Source: Haliclystus octoradiatus (lineage: Eukaryota > Cnidaria > Staurozoa > Stauromedusae > Haliclystidae). From it: DNA of 64,000 nt. The stretch spans positions 818,146 through 882,145 of the forward strand of contig OU744447.1 in assembly GCA_916610825.1 (NCBI GenBank), written 5' to 3'. This document shows, piece after piece, positions 13,046 through 25,900 of the stretch (the first letter of the stretch is position 1; every line of letters starts with the position of its first letter). The notes below the pieces were generated by a model, which saw only the letters and a program-made list of their open reading frames with translations, did not search any database and was not told where the DNA came from. Position numbers and translations under genes: made by a program.

Positions 13046-13096
13046 GATAGTAGCTCATATAGGATATGGATGGATTTTTGTAGCCTACTTGAAATA

Positions 13097-13136
13097 AATC
13101 GCCCGATGATCACCAGATGGAGTGAAGTATCGTAAT
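13097..13136 (+). ncRNA. Degenerate hammerhead-like module
   Basis: CCGATGA, then a TCACC..GGAGT arm pair, then GAAG and a CGTA, in the same order and spacing as the better copy at 13706. Two core bases are wrong (CCGATGA for CTGATGA, GAAG for GAAA), so it should not cleave. Followed by a TTTTATT-rich tail as in the 44954 and 57046 copies. Confidence 0.35.
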
Positions 13137-13705
13137 CTAGCAAGTCTCATTTGTGTCTCTCATTATATATTTGCTCACTGCAAGATATATTATTTTATTT
13201 TTTATTTTTATTATCCAGTTTATTACCAAATGTTATATTTAGTACTTTAAGTCAGGTATTGGATATAATTTGGGAACATGAGTTTTCTGCAAAACAACGA
13301 ATTTAGAGATTTATATAGAGACAAAAGCTTAAATATTAGGTATAATTTTACTTTTATTCCTTAAATATAAAATAATTTAAATATATTTGTAAAAAGATTA
13401 AGAGACTTTCAGAATTAAGTATTTCCTTAAGGCAGTAAATAAATTGAATTGTCTGTTTGCAATCACACAGCAAATAGGTAACGCCTAGTTTACAAAAAAA
13501 CAGCAAAAACGACAAAAAAGATTACAGTCGCAAATGCCGACATCAAAATACGTTCTATTTATCAAACTTTAAATCTTAACAATAAACAGGAACTTTCCGC
13601 TATACGAACAATGTAATTACCAAATATAAACAATAGAAAACTTAACAATAAAATTAGCTGCTTATATATTTACCATATAATGTATCACATATTTTTCACA
13701 GATTA

Positions 13706-13790
13706 AATTGCCTGATGATCGCCTTGGCGTGAAACTAATAGTACCAAATATGAATGTCTAATTTTTTCATTTATTCATTATTAACGCCCA
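13706..13790 (+). ncRNA. Hammerhead ribozyme-like module with AT-rich tail
   Basis: Core CTGATGA (13712-13718), stem II CGCC-TT-GGCG, GAAAC, a tiny stem III (ACT..AGT closing an AAT loop) and a GTA cleavage-type triplet at 13741-13743. Stem I is poor in this copy. The tail continues into TTTTTTCATTTATTCATT. Related copies at 44954 and 57046 supply a consensus with a good stem I. Order and spacing match type I hammerheads with short stem III. Confidence 0.55.
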
Positions 13791-13798
13791 GCCCAATG

Positions 13799-13950
13799 TA
13801 CTATGAAAACTGTATATAACAGCCAGCTACGAGGATAGGTATATTGACCACTATATACAGGTGGCCCTTATACACAGGGTTGATTCAGTAGAAAAATACT
13901 ATTTGATATACTATATGGACATATCAAGAGTGACCGTGTGTTTGACTGTA
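13799..13950 (+). mobile_element. TA-flanked MITE (CAGTGAAACCTG family), internally deleted copy
   Basis: Diverged terminal repeat TACTATGAAAACTG at the left and TTTGACTGTA at the right. The interior matches the family seen intact at 48820-49000 (CAGCCAGCTA, TTGACCACTATA, ACAGGTGGCC, TTGATTCAGTAGAAAA). Part of the right half is missing. It ends 20 bp from a ZNG1 exon. Confidence 0.65.
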
Positions 13951-13970
13951 TTGACCAAAACATTACATAC

Positions 13971-16900
13971 CTATAAATACAAATCGATTGATTCCTATCT
14001 CTTCAGTTTTTAATTGTGTCTTATCGAATGTTTCATAGACACCTTGCACTAACAATGGGTGCGCTGATTCTGTAGTGGAAACTAAAGCCTGGAAAATGGA
14101 ATAGAATAAAAAATGATATGTAAACTAGATAATAATTAACTAAGAAAAACATGTTAATCTGTGATAATCAGTTACATTATAAAATACGAAGTTTGATCAC
14201 TTTAGCTCAAAAATGAATGAATTCCTTTTTGAGATACAGACAATTACATCATAAATAAAATCATACTTATTATTTTAGATAAATGGCAGCGATAAAAGAG
14301 ACATGATTGAAGTCAAAATGTTGCTCTTTGTTTTGAAAAATCATTTATGCCGGTTTGCCTTGCTTCGTTTCAAATTCCTGCACTCGGGATGTTAGGAAAC
14401 AAACACTCTCTGGAAAAGCTAGAAAATGTCATCCCTGGCTTATTTATCCATTACAACAGCATCTCTCATTTGTGTGTTTGAAGATTGAACAGTGTTTTGA
14501 TTAGGCCTGGCTTATTTATCCATTACAACAGCATCTCTCATTTGTGTGTCTGAAGATTGAACAGTGTCTTGATTAGGCCTGGCTTATTTATCCATTACAA
14601 CAGCATCTCTCATTTGTGTGTCTGAAGATTGAACAGCATTTTGATTAGGCCTGGCTTATTTATCCATTACAACAGCATCTCTCATTTGTGTGTCTGAAGA
14701 TTGAACTATTGATTGTTTTGATTAGGGATGAAGTATGTGTCTGTAAACGACAATATATGTCTATATTAATTGCATTAAAACGAGGTCAAAGTTTTATTGT
14801 TTTACTATCTACGTATAGGCTCGTATATTAACGTCATTATTTTACTAATTATTTAGTACTCGTAATCTGATTGCTGGTAAATTATATTGCGCCTTTAGTT
14901 TAGCTTATAGTAATTTGTAATCGAATATATATTTATTGATCGTTTGAGTAAGTCTTCATGTTTAGAAGCAAGGTCAATCACAGAACCGTACAATATATAT
15001 TTAAATTTGCTTGTATAAAGTTGTTACGAAACGATACCAAGGTATGAAACTTGTAATCATTTATCTAATTATCTTAAATATTATTCATTTATCATTGTTT
15101 AATTAGTTTGTTTTCTATAATTGTTTTAATAGAAAAACCTGCACTGCACTGCACTGCACTGGTACTGCATTGTATACTGCACGTTCAGAGAAAATTGCTC
15201 TTTGTCATTTATCGAGTTTTATGTTTATGTGCTGGTATTTTCAAATTCAAATGAGTTTCAACTATTACGAGGTTTAGCAAATTCAGATATTAAAGTGTCT
15301 GCACTAACCCTGACCATTACAATATGACCAAGGTTGGCTCTAGAGGGGGAAGGGGCTGCCGTCCTAATGTAGGGGAATACACATCCCCTGACCAGGAAAG
15401 AAGATTTTGATTGTTCGCTACTTTACGTATATGTTTGAAAATTTCTAAGAAATACCCTTCGTGGGGAGTAAGCTTTCTTGTTTGGGATATCATATTATTA
15501 CTTCACAACATTAAAAATCATTTCTTACTTTCATTCGATGAACATTCATACAATCACCATGTGAATCACAGATTTTGCCTTCCCAAAGTAAATCCTAAGT
15601 AAGAAAAAAGAAGCTATTGTGATGGATATTCGTGATTGGCTAAGATTTAAAAAACTTACTTAGATGCGGAGGGTGAAGAACTAAACTGTCCTGAATATAT
15701 TTCATAAAAATTTAAAAAATCTCCATCAACACAGTTACACAGGCACAGGGTCCGACAAAAGTGGGGATCCTGGAAGGCTAGACAAAATTCAGAAGAAAAT
15801 TGATGTTTTATAAATGATTTTCTGGTCAAACCTCCACAAGAAAATTCAGAAGAAGAAGTTGAAATGCCCCCAGGATTCCAGAAGGCTGAACCTTTTGTCG
15901 GACCCTGCACAGAAATGTAATAATGATAAGTTTTATGTTTCTTAATACAATCAGAGGCTGTCAAAAAAAACACAGAAAAAAATACAGACAACATTTGACA
16001 ACATATTTAGCCTGCATGTAGACCATAAGAATGAAAATCCAACCTCCTGGCTCTTACAATCTGCACATTCAAGCTGAGTTACTTTTTCTAACATGAGATG
16101 TTGAGACCAGGGCTCGACAGTGGGGATCCTGGGATTCTAGATCCCGGAAAGCTAGAGCAAATTAAGAAAAAATTGATAATTTTCTGATTATAGGTCAAAC
16201 CTCAGAAAAAAATTCAGAAGAAAATGTTGAAAATTTGTTTAAGATTTCGGAAGGCTAAATCTTTTGCCGGACACTGGTTGAGACTAAAAATAGAGTCAAC
16301 TCTTTTGTTTTATAAACCAATCTCTTTGTTTAATTTCTTGTATCAGTCACTGATTGGATAAAGTTTTCAGCTATTGTTTCAGCTATGGGCAATATTGCAA
16401 AGATGTATATGTAGGCTAGTATGTGTTCAAATTTCAATGGAATTTTGTATCTTTGTTATTTTTAGATAATTGTGGAAATTAGAACAGGTGTAAGATATAC
16501 AGAAAAATGTTGGTGCTCTGGTAAAACCAATTAATAAAGTTATGGGAGCTATCTTCTTTGCTAAAAGCTAAATTTGAATGTCATAAACATACTTATTAAT
16601 TACCTGCAGCCAAACGTCAAGTTTTTCTTCCGAGAGAAGCCCCTCCAACTCAATATTAACTGATCTGAGTTCCTATAATAAACAAAAATTAAATGTCTGT
16701 GCATTTTGTTACAAATGTGTTATCATTATTTATCTGGATTATGGAGGATTAGCTCAGATGGCAGAGCAACCGAACTTCAGATCGGATCATATCTGATCGA
16801 CCGTGGTTCAAATCCCCCTAAGGTCAACTCAGCCTTGACTTTATCTGAAACATCAAATGAGTACCATCTGAGGATGGCGGATGGAATGGTCAAGAGGGAA

Positions 16901-19900
16901 TTGCATCGTGAGTAGCTGCGGCGCATCGTTGCGCATTGACAATCAAGACCTATCTGCCATAAAATCTGTTGAAATTGATCTGCAGTGTCGCGGCTGAGAT
17001 CAACAAAGAGCGTTTAAAATCATTGCTCTCAGCGAAAAAAGCCACTCATCTAGAAATAGAGGAGTGGTACGGGTGCTTTCGGTAGGGCGACACCGTCTAC
17101 ATTACTTTTATTTTTTATTATTTACCTGCTATAGGAATATACATACACCCAACTATTGCAAATCATCAGTTTCTAGAAAAATAATTATTGCTTGTCTTGT
17201 GTTGCTGTTTATGATATCATATTGCTCTCTGATCCATACTAATTCAATTAGCACAAACAAATATCTTACGCTAGGTACTATGCTAATGGGCCCCATCGGT
17301 TATTCATCCCTCTGTCATGTAAATGACGGGTGTGTGAAGTAAATTCTTTATGTAGATGACAAATGTCAGTTAAAAGAAACTTACATATGTCTTAGATCTG
17401 CTGATGATAAAGATAAGATATATTTAATAGATGTGTTGTTTAATTGTTTATCACAAAACAGAATGTGATTTATCAACTGTGATATTAATTGACTGTTGAT
17501 TGATTAAAACTAAACGTTGAATTATTGATCGATTGATTGATTGATTTTGTTCATTAATCAACACTATCAACTTATTACAATCATTGGACTGCATTATTAT
17601 TAATTGTTCATTGGCCACACGCTGCAGTGCCTCGCATACATATAACCGTTTATAGATTGATATAATTACCTAATCAACCTATTGTAATCAGAGTAGTGTG
17701 TTGATGTGATCGAAGAGAACTGATTGAATATTATACCTATAATATAATGCCACACGCAATTGGCTTTACCTTGGCTAACTTGTGTCCAGAGACAAGTGCA
17801 TTCGAATCGCCACCTGTCAGTTTTATTCCTTGCAATGAATCTCTTGGATAAACAAACACAGCACTTGTTACAATTTGGTATTTCCGCCCTCCGTAAGAAA
17901 TTCAAGAACTGCTGATGAATAGATCATTATAAACAGCTCATGAACAAACATCACAAAAATTTCAACAAACTGTTCATGAACACCTTATAAAAAAATCATG
18001 GACAGTTCATGAACATTAAATGACATGTTTTTCATGAACTGTTCACAACAATTTGTGCATTTAACGTTCATGAACTGATTCCTCTGTGGTGTGGCTTTGT
18101 GTTTACCTAGTAAGACAACAAACTTGATGTTCTTGAAATAGGTTTATTGTATACTGGACTAAGTAATATCATCTGGTGATGATCTATGTTGTGGAAATGG
18201 TGAACACAAGAACAGATATTGAGAATGTTTTTCCTTTTCTAATTTGGGAAAAATGAGAATAATTGTATTCCAAAATTTGGCCAGTTTGGTTGCCGGTTTT
18301 GATGGATCTTGATAATAAAATAACATTAATAAGTATCTCTGATGGCTGTGTGTCTGTCTGTCTGTTATTCCATCTTACCTATTTGATGTTTCATAGCAAT
18401 GCAGATCGAGTATCGATTGAACGTTAACCCTGTAATCAAAACATGATATATGTATCAGATAAGATCAACTTCGTTGAATTATATATTTCTAATTGGTAAA
18501 ACATTACTGACCTAGAATACTGTGTCTCTAATATTTCAGCTAAGGAATTCATTGAGCTGAAAAAATACAGAAACAAATCACAAATTAAAGATACGACAGC
18601 CTGTCAGGTGAAGGAATTCTGTTTGCAGGCAGTAACACCTGAATATAAGGTAAGGTACATAAATCGACCGTTATATAGATAGATGGATATTTCAAACATT
18701 TCAATAGGGAATGGATACAAATAAGAATATTAATTATAAATAACTAACTTATATTCAGTCAAACCTGTTATAACGGTCACCCCTATACAACGGCCACCTG
18801 TCTATAGTGGTCACTCTTGCAATGTCGAAAATAGTACTTTCTATTGACTCTGTATATAAAGGCCATCTGTCTATAATGGTCAATTTATCTACCTCTCGTA
18901 GCTGGTTGTTATATACAGGTTTCACTGTAGTATAAATTTTACAGTGTTTTACATTTACAATGAATGGGGTCACCTCTGAAGCAAAAAATAGGTTGTTTAT
19001 TGAGGGACATTGGAAAGTAAATTGTAATTGTTGTCTGAATCCGTCAAGTTGCAAAGATAAAGAACAGACAATAGGCTATAGATATTAAAATAAAAAATCA
19101 TTGTTCTTATACTGATCGCTGATTGGTTGTTGTTGATGTTTGTGTCAGGCTACAGAAAATGGTAAAATTACGGCTTAAAAAGTATTTTACTGCTTCAAAC
19201 GTATAAACGCATAAGATCCTGTATACGAATAGCTGAATAATAACTAAAATCTTCTATATTAATAATGTATTCAGACTTAACAAATGCTTTATGCGTTATA
19301 TGTTTTATTCCATAAAACCCATAACTTGTTGTAGCGTTCCTAGAAAAGAGCAGCGTGTTTCCATTGAATATCTGCGCTCGTTCTAGCCTATACAATGACG
19401 TCATTTGAGGAGAAACTAGATATGATCATCATTTTGAGCTTTTTAATGTCAAAATAAACAGGTTATTTATTTTATGAAACAAATAGAAAACAGTTAGCTG
19501 TGTTAAGTACTCTGATACAGACATTTTTGGGGGCTATGAGACACTCAATTTTTTAAGCCTCTTTCATGTCTCATTACGCATCTAGCGTGTTTGTATCAGA
19601 GTACATAAGACTCAGCACCGTTTTCTATTAGTTAAATACAAAATTTATACGAGAGAATTATCATATAAGACCTTATCATTGGCATTAGAAAACATACCAA
19701 AGGTTTCTTTTGATTTCATTCATTTTGCCCGCGTCAATTAAATCTGTTTTATTCAACAGAACAATGTCTGCTAATGCCAGCTGCCTGAATAGAAAGAAAA
19801 AGAAACTTTTAAGTGGCATCAACTGTGTCATAAACATTGGAATAGTTAATATCGCCCTTGATAATAAATAAATTATTTTATAAAGTGAAACCTACAAATA

Positions 19901-22900
19901 AGATTGTATGCAAAGTGGCCATTATAGACAGGTGGCCTTTATATACAGGATTGATTCAATAGAATATTCAATTTTAGACATTGTAAGATTGACCAATATA
20001 GACAGGTGGCTGCTGTATAGAGGTGACCGTTTAACAGATTTGATTGTATTGTCATCCTCTTTGGTAGTGATGGAGACATTATATGAAAAATAAGAAATGT
20101 TCATCTTACCTTTGAAACTCGTTGTCTTCAGCGCAATCAACACCACCAAAGTTCTGAAGAAAATTGTAAATAAGTTGCAGTTATAGTTGCAGTGCGTCAT
20201 TTGAAAGTTTGTTATAACACATGGCCAGCAGTTCAGTTTGACATGTGATATTCATTATAATGTTTATGATGCAATTAAAAAACATTGATCTAGAAGATTG
20301 ACACTTACATTATATGTGGATGGCTAACCGGGGAGTAAATATAGCGAAAATACAGTATAATGTAAATATAACGTTACTGTTTTTACGAATGAGGACTGTA
20401 TTTATAATATAAGAGTGTATTTAAACTCAAAAGATCAAGCATTGGATGAACCACACAAATGAACACAACCAACCAACCTTACTTTACTTTCTTTCTAATG
20501 AGGAGTTAGCTCAACACTCCACAAAACTACCGCATAACTTGACGTAGCTTGGCATAACTCTGGGCATAACTGACTAACTAATACAAAATCGAACTATTTA
20601 TACTACATTATTACGTCATTACAAAGGTTAATTATTACAATATTACTCGTGCTTACATAAAAGGAGGTTAACTTCTCACTAAACGAGGCTATCTGAAATG
20701 TTGAAAATAGTTACTTATAATAGTGCAAATAAGTACGGTTTTCGCCCAAACATCCTCCCCCTCATCGACCATCTGTGTCTTCCTCTAATTATATAATGGT
20801 CGATCACAACCGTAACTTTGTTTCTAATGTACGATTTCAATAATAAGTAACTCATAGCTATATGCTTTAACTTGAATATGATAACTGTGATTAAGTTCTA
20901 CTATTTATGTTTACCAAGATTAACCATTTTCTAAACGCAGAATCTATTTTAGCTAATAATAAAGATACATATAATTATAACTTCGTTTTAACCCTGTCTT
21001 TCCTTCATCTTACTTCATATCCAATCGTAAAGTCCATTAATCGTTTTGTATTCTAGTTTCTTCATCTGTAAATCTTTGTATATTATAACTTTTACTTCTA
21101 CGTAATACTTTGAAAAGGATCTTTAAATTTAAATATTCTCAATTTGCTGGCTTCCATTGACAACTTTTTAGCAATATTGTTTCTTTTAAGAATATCATCG
21201 GCGTATCTGTTGTTTTTATTCAAATAAATGCAATCAATAATTGTTTTCCTTTTACCTGCCTTTACTGTTATCACATAACGTTTACTAGGTTGTTCTATAG
21301 TAACTTTTGTAAAATGTTTCACTTCATGACGCTTGATATTCTCTTTTTCATTACTAACTGTACATGATGATAACGCAGAATTAGTTTTTTCGCAATTTGA
21401 CTTTTTACTGTTCTTCTCAACATCGGGGCCATCAGTTGTATTCTCCTCGATGCTTAAAATTTTTATATATATTTAACACTTCAGTTGTTAATGAAACTTC
21501 TACTTCATCAAATTCAAAATCATATCCGTAATAGCTTTCAGCGAGTATACCGATGTCCAATACTTCCTCGAATACATCCGTCAAATATTCTGCTTCGATA
21601 TCAAAACCGAGTTCAGATAAGATAGCGGAAAGATCATCTGTTAATCTTTCTATTACTGAATAATTTGCCTTCAGGATGTTCATATATTTTCTTATTACTT
21701 TGATACCTGATGACGTTTTTATTAGACATTCCACCTCTTTTATTATTTTTTCGACTACACCCCTTTGGGCATCTCTCTTGTTTTTGATGTGACGTATTTC
21801 TTTCACATGAGATGCTGTTTGTATAATATCATCTCCTTCCTCTCACTGTTTCGGCATTTTTCTTAAATCACTTAAACACGTAAAGTCAATTTTAACCAAA
21901 ACATCTATCGTTTAAACTTTCTAACTAATAACAAGATTTCATTACTTTGCATTACCATCGATGCTTTACACTGTCTGTTATTGTATTTAAACTTTATAAT
22001 GTTAACCTGTTGTCGTTTTAATAAATCACTTAAATCTATAATTTAAGTAATTTGTTTTTGTGTTAAATTTTGTGATATTATAATCCACTATTTAATGACA
22101 ATATGTGTATCTTAAACAATATTTCCTTCTTTTAATTCGTATTCGATAGCGGTAATTATTCAACAATATTTTTAATTAGTGTAAGATATATCAATTCTTT
22201 ACATCTAATGACGATTTCAACGTCCTTTATTGATTTTTCAAAACTTTGAATTTAAAGGTTTATCGGAGAGTTCTTAATTCTTAAAGAATAATTCCGACAC
22301 AATGTGTCGCTTCGATTCCACGAGATCGAAGTTAAAGAATTTAAACTTAAATATAACGTAAAGTTTTTTCAGCTAATAAAACTTCATTTATTTTATCAAT
22401 GTTATTTATTCTCACCAAAGTCACTAATCTTCAGCAGTTTTCAGGGATTAAACAAACAATTTCCAAATACCAAAATCTTTTAATCAAATAATTACAAGCT
22501 TTTCTTTCTTTCAACTTGAACCAATTTTCTTTTTTCTTGTTGTAAATTGTTTGCTCTAAATTTGTTACTTGTTCGTCTCCGGTTAGACGTGACCACTTGT
22601 TCTTGCGAATGAGGACTGTATTTATAATATAAGAGTGTATTTAAACTCAAAAGATCAAGTATTGGATGAACCACACAAATGAACACAACCAATCTTACTT
22701 TACTTTCTTTCTAATGAGGATTTAGCTCAACAATCCACAAAACTACCGCATAACTTGGCGTAGCTTGGTATAACTCTGGGCATAACTGACTAACTAATAC
22801 AAAATCGAATTATTTATACTACATTATTGCGTCATTACAAAAGGTTAATTATTACAATATTACTCGTGCTTACATAAAAGGAGGTGAACTTCTCACTAAA

Positions 22901-25900
22901 CGAGGCTATCTGAAATGTTGAAAATAGTTAATTATAATAGTGCGAATAAGTACGGTTTTCGCCCAAACAGTTACATGGGAATCAACATAGTTGCCTTCAA
23001 AGACATCTATTGTACATCAGTTAATCAACATTAACAAAATGGTTTTCAGATTGTTTCATAACTTCAGTGGAACTGAATCCATAAACTAAACATCGTCAAT
23101 TAACAGATCCATAAGATGGAAATCAAGTAGAGGAAGATTTTTTGACAAATCAAGCTTTTACCTTTGTGTAATTTTTTGCATCAACGACCGTCACAATTGC
23201 ATCCAAGTAAACATCTGCCTCCAGTTCATCATCTAACCAAAACATTCTAGCAATTGGTCCGGGGTCAGCTAAGCCAGTTGTTTCAAGTAAAATGTAATCA
23301 AATTTCCCTTTCTTTCTCATTAGATTCTCTATTGCAGCTATCCCGTTATCCCTGAAAAGAAAACGTTGAGATTGAGTGTGACTGACTAACATCAGACGTT
23401 GAGATTGAGTGTGACTGACTAACATCAGAATGTAGACGCTACTTTTAACTATGCAAATATTACACGCTAGCAGTTAAGGTTGCAATCGAATGACAATATC
23501 AAAAATGGTGTCAAACGGGGTGGCAAATAAATAACAGAGTTGAATTACGATGTCTCGCGATGTAAACAAACATTAATGACCTACTCAACGAAAGTTAAGT
23601 TGTGAAAGAATAAATCAAAGAAGCTTTGTTTTCCATAAATAAGATCTACATTTAGAAAGAACAGAACACAATTATAAAAAATAAACTATTTTATTGCACA
23701 AAAACCACTAAAGAAACAAAAGTATTTTTCACGATTTATCGATTCACAATTTCATAATCGATTCATGAAAATATAATCGATTAATCGATGAATCAGACCC
23801 TCCCCTATTCAGATATTATAAAAACCTTTTAATTTATTAGCCTGTGGACAAAGTTGGCAAAATAATGAAGTTAAATCAAATGATATTATCCTAATTTTGG
23901 CTACACAATGACAGTGATATTAACATATTTACTGACGAAAAGCGGCAGATTCCCTCTGGAATGAAGTATAGATAGAGAGAGATAGGTGATGGTTGTAATT
24001 ACCTAACTGAGCAACACAGACAGCCGTTATTTAATTCCAACCATTCTTCGTATAATTCCCCAGATTGACTCACCATCAGTGGTTTTTCAACTGCATTTCC
24101 TGGAACAAAAGAAATCTTTATTAATCTGAATTTTAATTGATCTGCGTTATTAACAAGAATATCTTTGTTGATAATTTATCTCAATTGCGTAATGTGTCCA
24201 GTAAAAAGTTACGGTTTTCAAGATAAAATGTCCACAACACAGTTGGAAACATTTTCCCATGAAGAGTTGATCATTACTGGACGTCATGTAATGTATGTAA
24301 ATTTCTATATACTAGATTTCTAGTTGCATGCAAATGCATCCTTGTATTGAGTTGTGAATTATCTGGCTCGACTGGTTCAAATAAATGCATGAAGAAATCT
24401 ATGTAGAAAAGATGATTGAAGCCGAAATTTAATTCAGAAATTATTCTATTTTATTTTTTGCTGTTCAAAGAAGCAAAAAGTTGAGAAGTAAAAAGTGGAT
24501 TTTAAGTAGCCATACACCCCCCCAAAAAAAAAAATCGAAGAAACATTTCTAACCCGAGTGTCATAAAGCTGCAAGGTTACAATTATTGGGGGTTTGTCTA
24601 AATTTTATTATGTTCCACCTAACAACACTGGCACATCCCAAAAAACTTTGATTGATTATTTTTTATTCATAACGTGGTTATTCAACATTTACAAGTGACT
24701 TCTGAAAAAGTATAAAATGAGAAACTATTTATCATCTTTACAGCTTATTTTATTAATTACTGTCAATGTAGGCCTACATTCTTTTATTATATTTTAATTT
24801 ATTTGTTGTCACTGATGAAGTGGGAGTTGGTATTGCAATTGTTTCTATATTTTAATTAATTTCATTGCAGTACTGTACAATTTAACACTGGCTGTAATAA
24901 TCAGGAAATATTTTTATTTTATATCTTCGTAATTTAATTTCCATAACGCGTGTTTGTTTACAAATTTCATAACCTTATATTCAAGTCATTTTCAAATAAT
25001 AATTTATGATAAATCATTAAATAATTTCCAACTGAAGATAAGATGATGACACATCTTATTTGTTTCACTTTCATATAAATATACGTGTTGTTTTGTTAGT
25101 TTACGTTTGAATTTCATTCTGATAATTACTACGATGGAAATACACAAATTACCTGTCACGTCACAACAAAGGATTGTGCTGTTTCGTGTTTGCGAGACAA
25201 TAGAAATTCATTCAAGTGCGAAACTGCTTAGTTAGCGCTTCAGTCTGAGAAAGCATTGTTGTTGAAAAAGGAAACAGTTTTCATTGGTTTTTATCAACTT
25301 CGATGTATTTATTTAAGAAATGAAGCCGGCCATGTACGCCTCTGGTTAATAACGAATCCATTGATATGTGTTCAAGTCAATTGCATCAAAAAAGGCATCG
25401 TGAATCCCCGCCTTACATACAGACATACAAATGGAAATAGCGTAAATTTAAAAGTAGGAGCCTAGATGGATCTACATTAGAACTTATGAGATTTTATTAT
25501 TATTATTGTTGTGTATTGATAGCTTTTAGAAATCTTTAGTAATTATTTTCTTTTCAATTTTAAATTTCTTAATAATGTAATTCTTTCTACTACACTATCT
25601 AGGTATCTGGATTATTTCATGTAGCTATCAAAAAACAATACAGATACTGATATTAAAATTGTGAAGTGATTTGAGCTGGTTCTCAGAAACATGCATGCTC
25701 CCATTTTACAAAGTGATAGACATCAAGATTACCAGCGTGTGCATGTAGGCTACTGTAGCTTACATTAGATACGGCCATAATGCTGTGATTATGTAAACAA
25801 GTCATCTGAATTCAACTCACATGCAAACCGTCTGAACAAAATGATAACCAGAAGCTGAGTGTGATTATGATTGTGGGTCTTGATAACACATTCGGAGCAT

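Larger units (their letters stand above)
20378..22969 (-). mobile_element. Non-autonomous LTR retrotransposon
   Basis: Two direct long terminal repeats, 20378-20752 (375 bp) and 22598-22969 (372 bp), about 95% identical by eye, start TGTT and end AACA. They are flanked by a perfect 5-bp duplication GTTAC (20373-20377 and 22970-22974). Orientation is minus: a polypurine tract GATGAGGGGGAGGA abuts the 20752 end, and TGGTCACGTCTAACCGG, a TGG-initial candidate primer-binding site, follows the other LTR. The 1.85 kb interior has no reverse transcriptase or integrase. Two minus-strand frames remain, 21432-21806 (124 aa, helical and gag-like in feel) and 21098-21322 (74 aa). The element shares the orientation of its host gene ZNG1. 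Superfamily not proven; 5-bp duplication is compatible with BEL/Pao, Gypsy or Copia. Confidence 0.9.

Noticed and set aside
15656-15994. Missing ZNG1 exon in the 112-codon minus-strand frame
   Set aside because: Most of the frame is hAT MITE sequence. The non-repeat end (..[17 protein letters not shown]) does not resemble ZNG1 and its donor is in the wrong phase.
16743-16815. Functional tRNA gene
   Set aside because: A and B boxes are present but the acceptor stem does not close, the sequence recurs as part of a 370-bp SINE, and target duplications flank it.
16706-16915. Small plus-strand protein gene
   Set aside because: The frame lies on the tRNA-derived head of a SINE; the translation is incidental.
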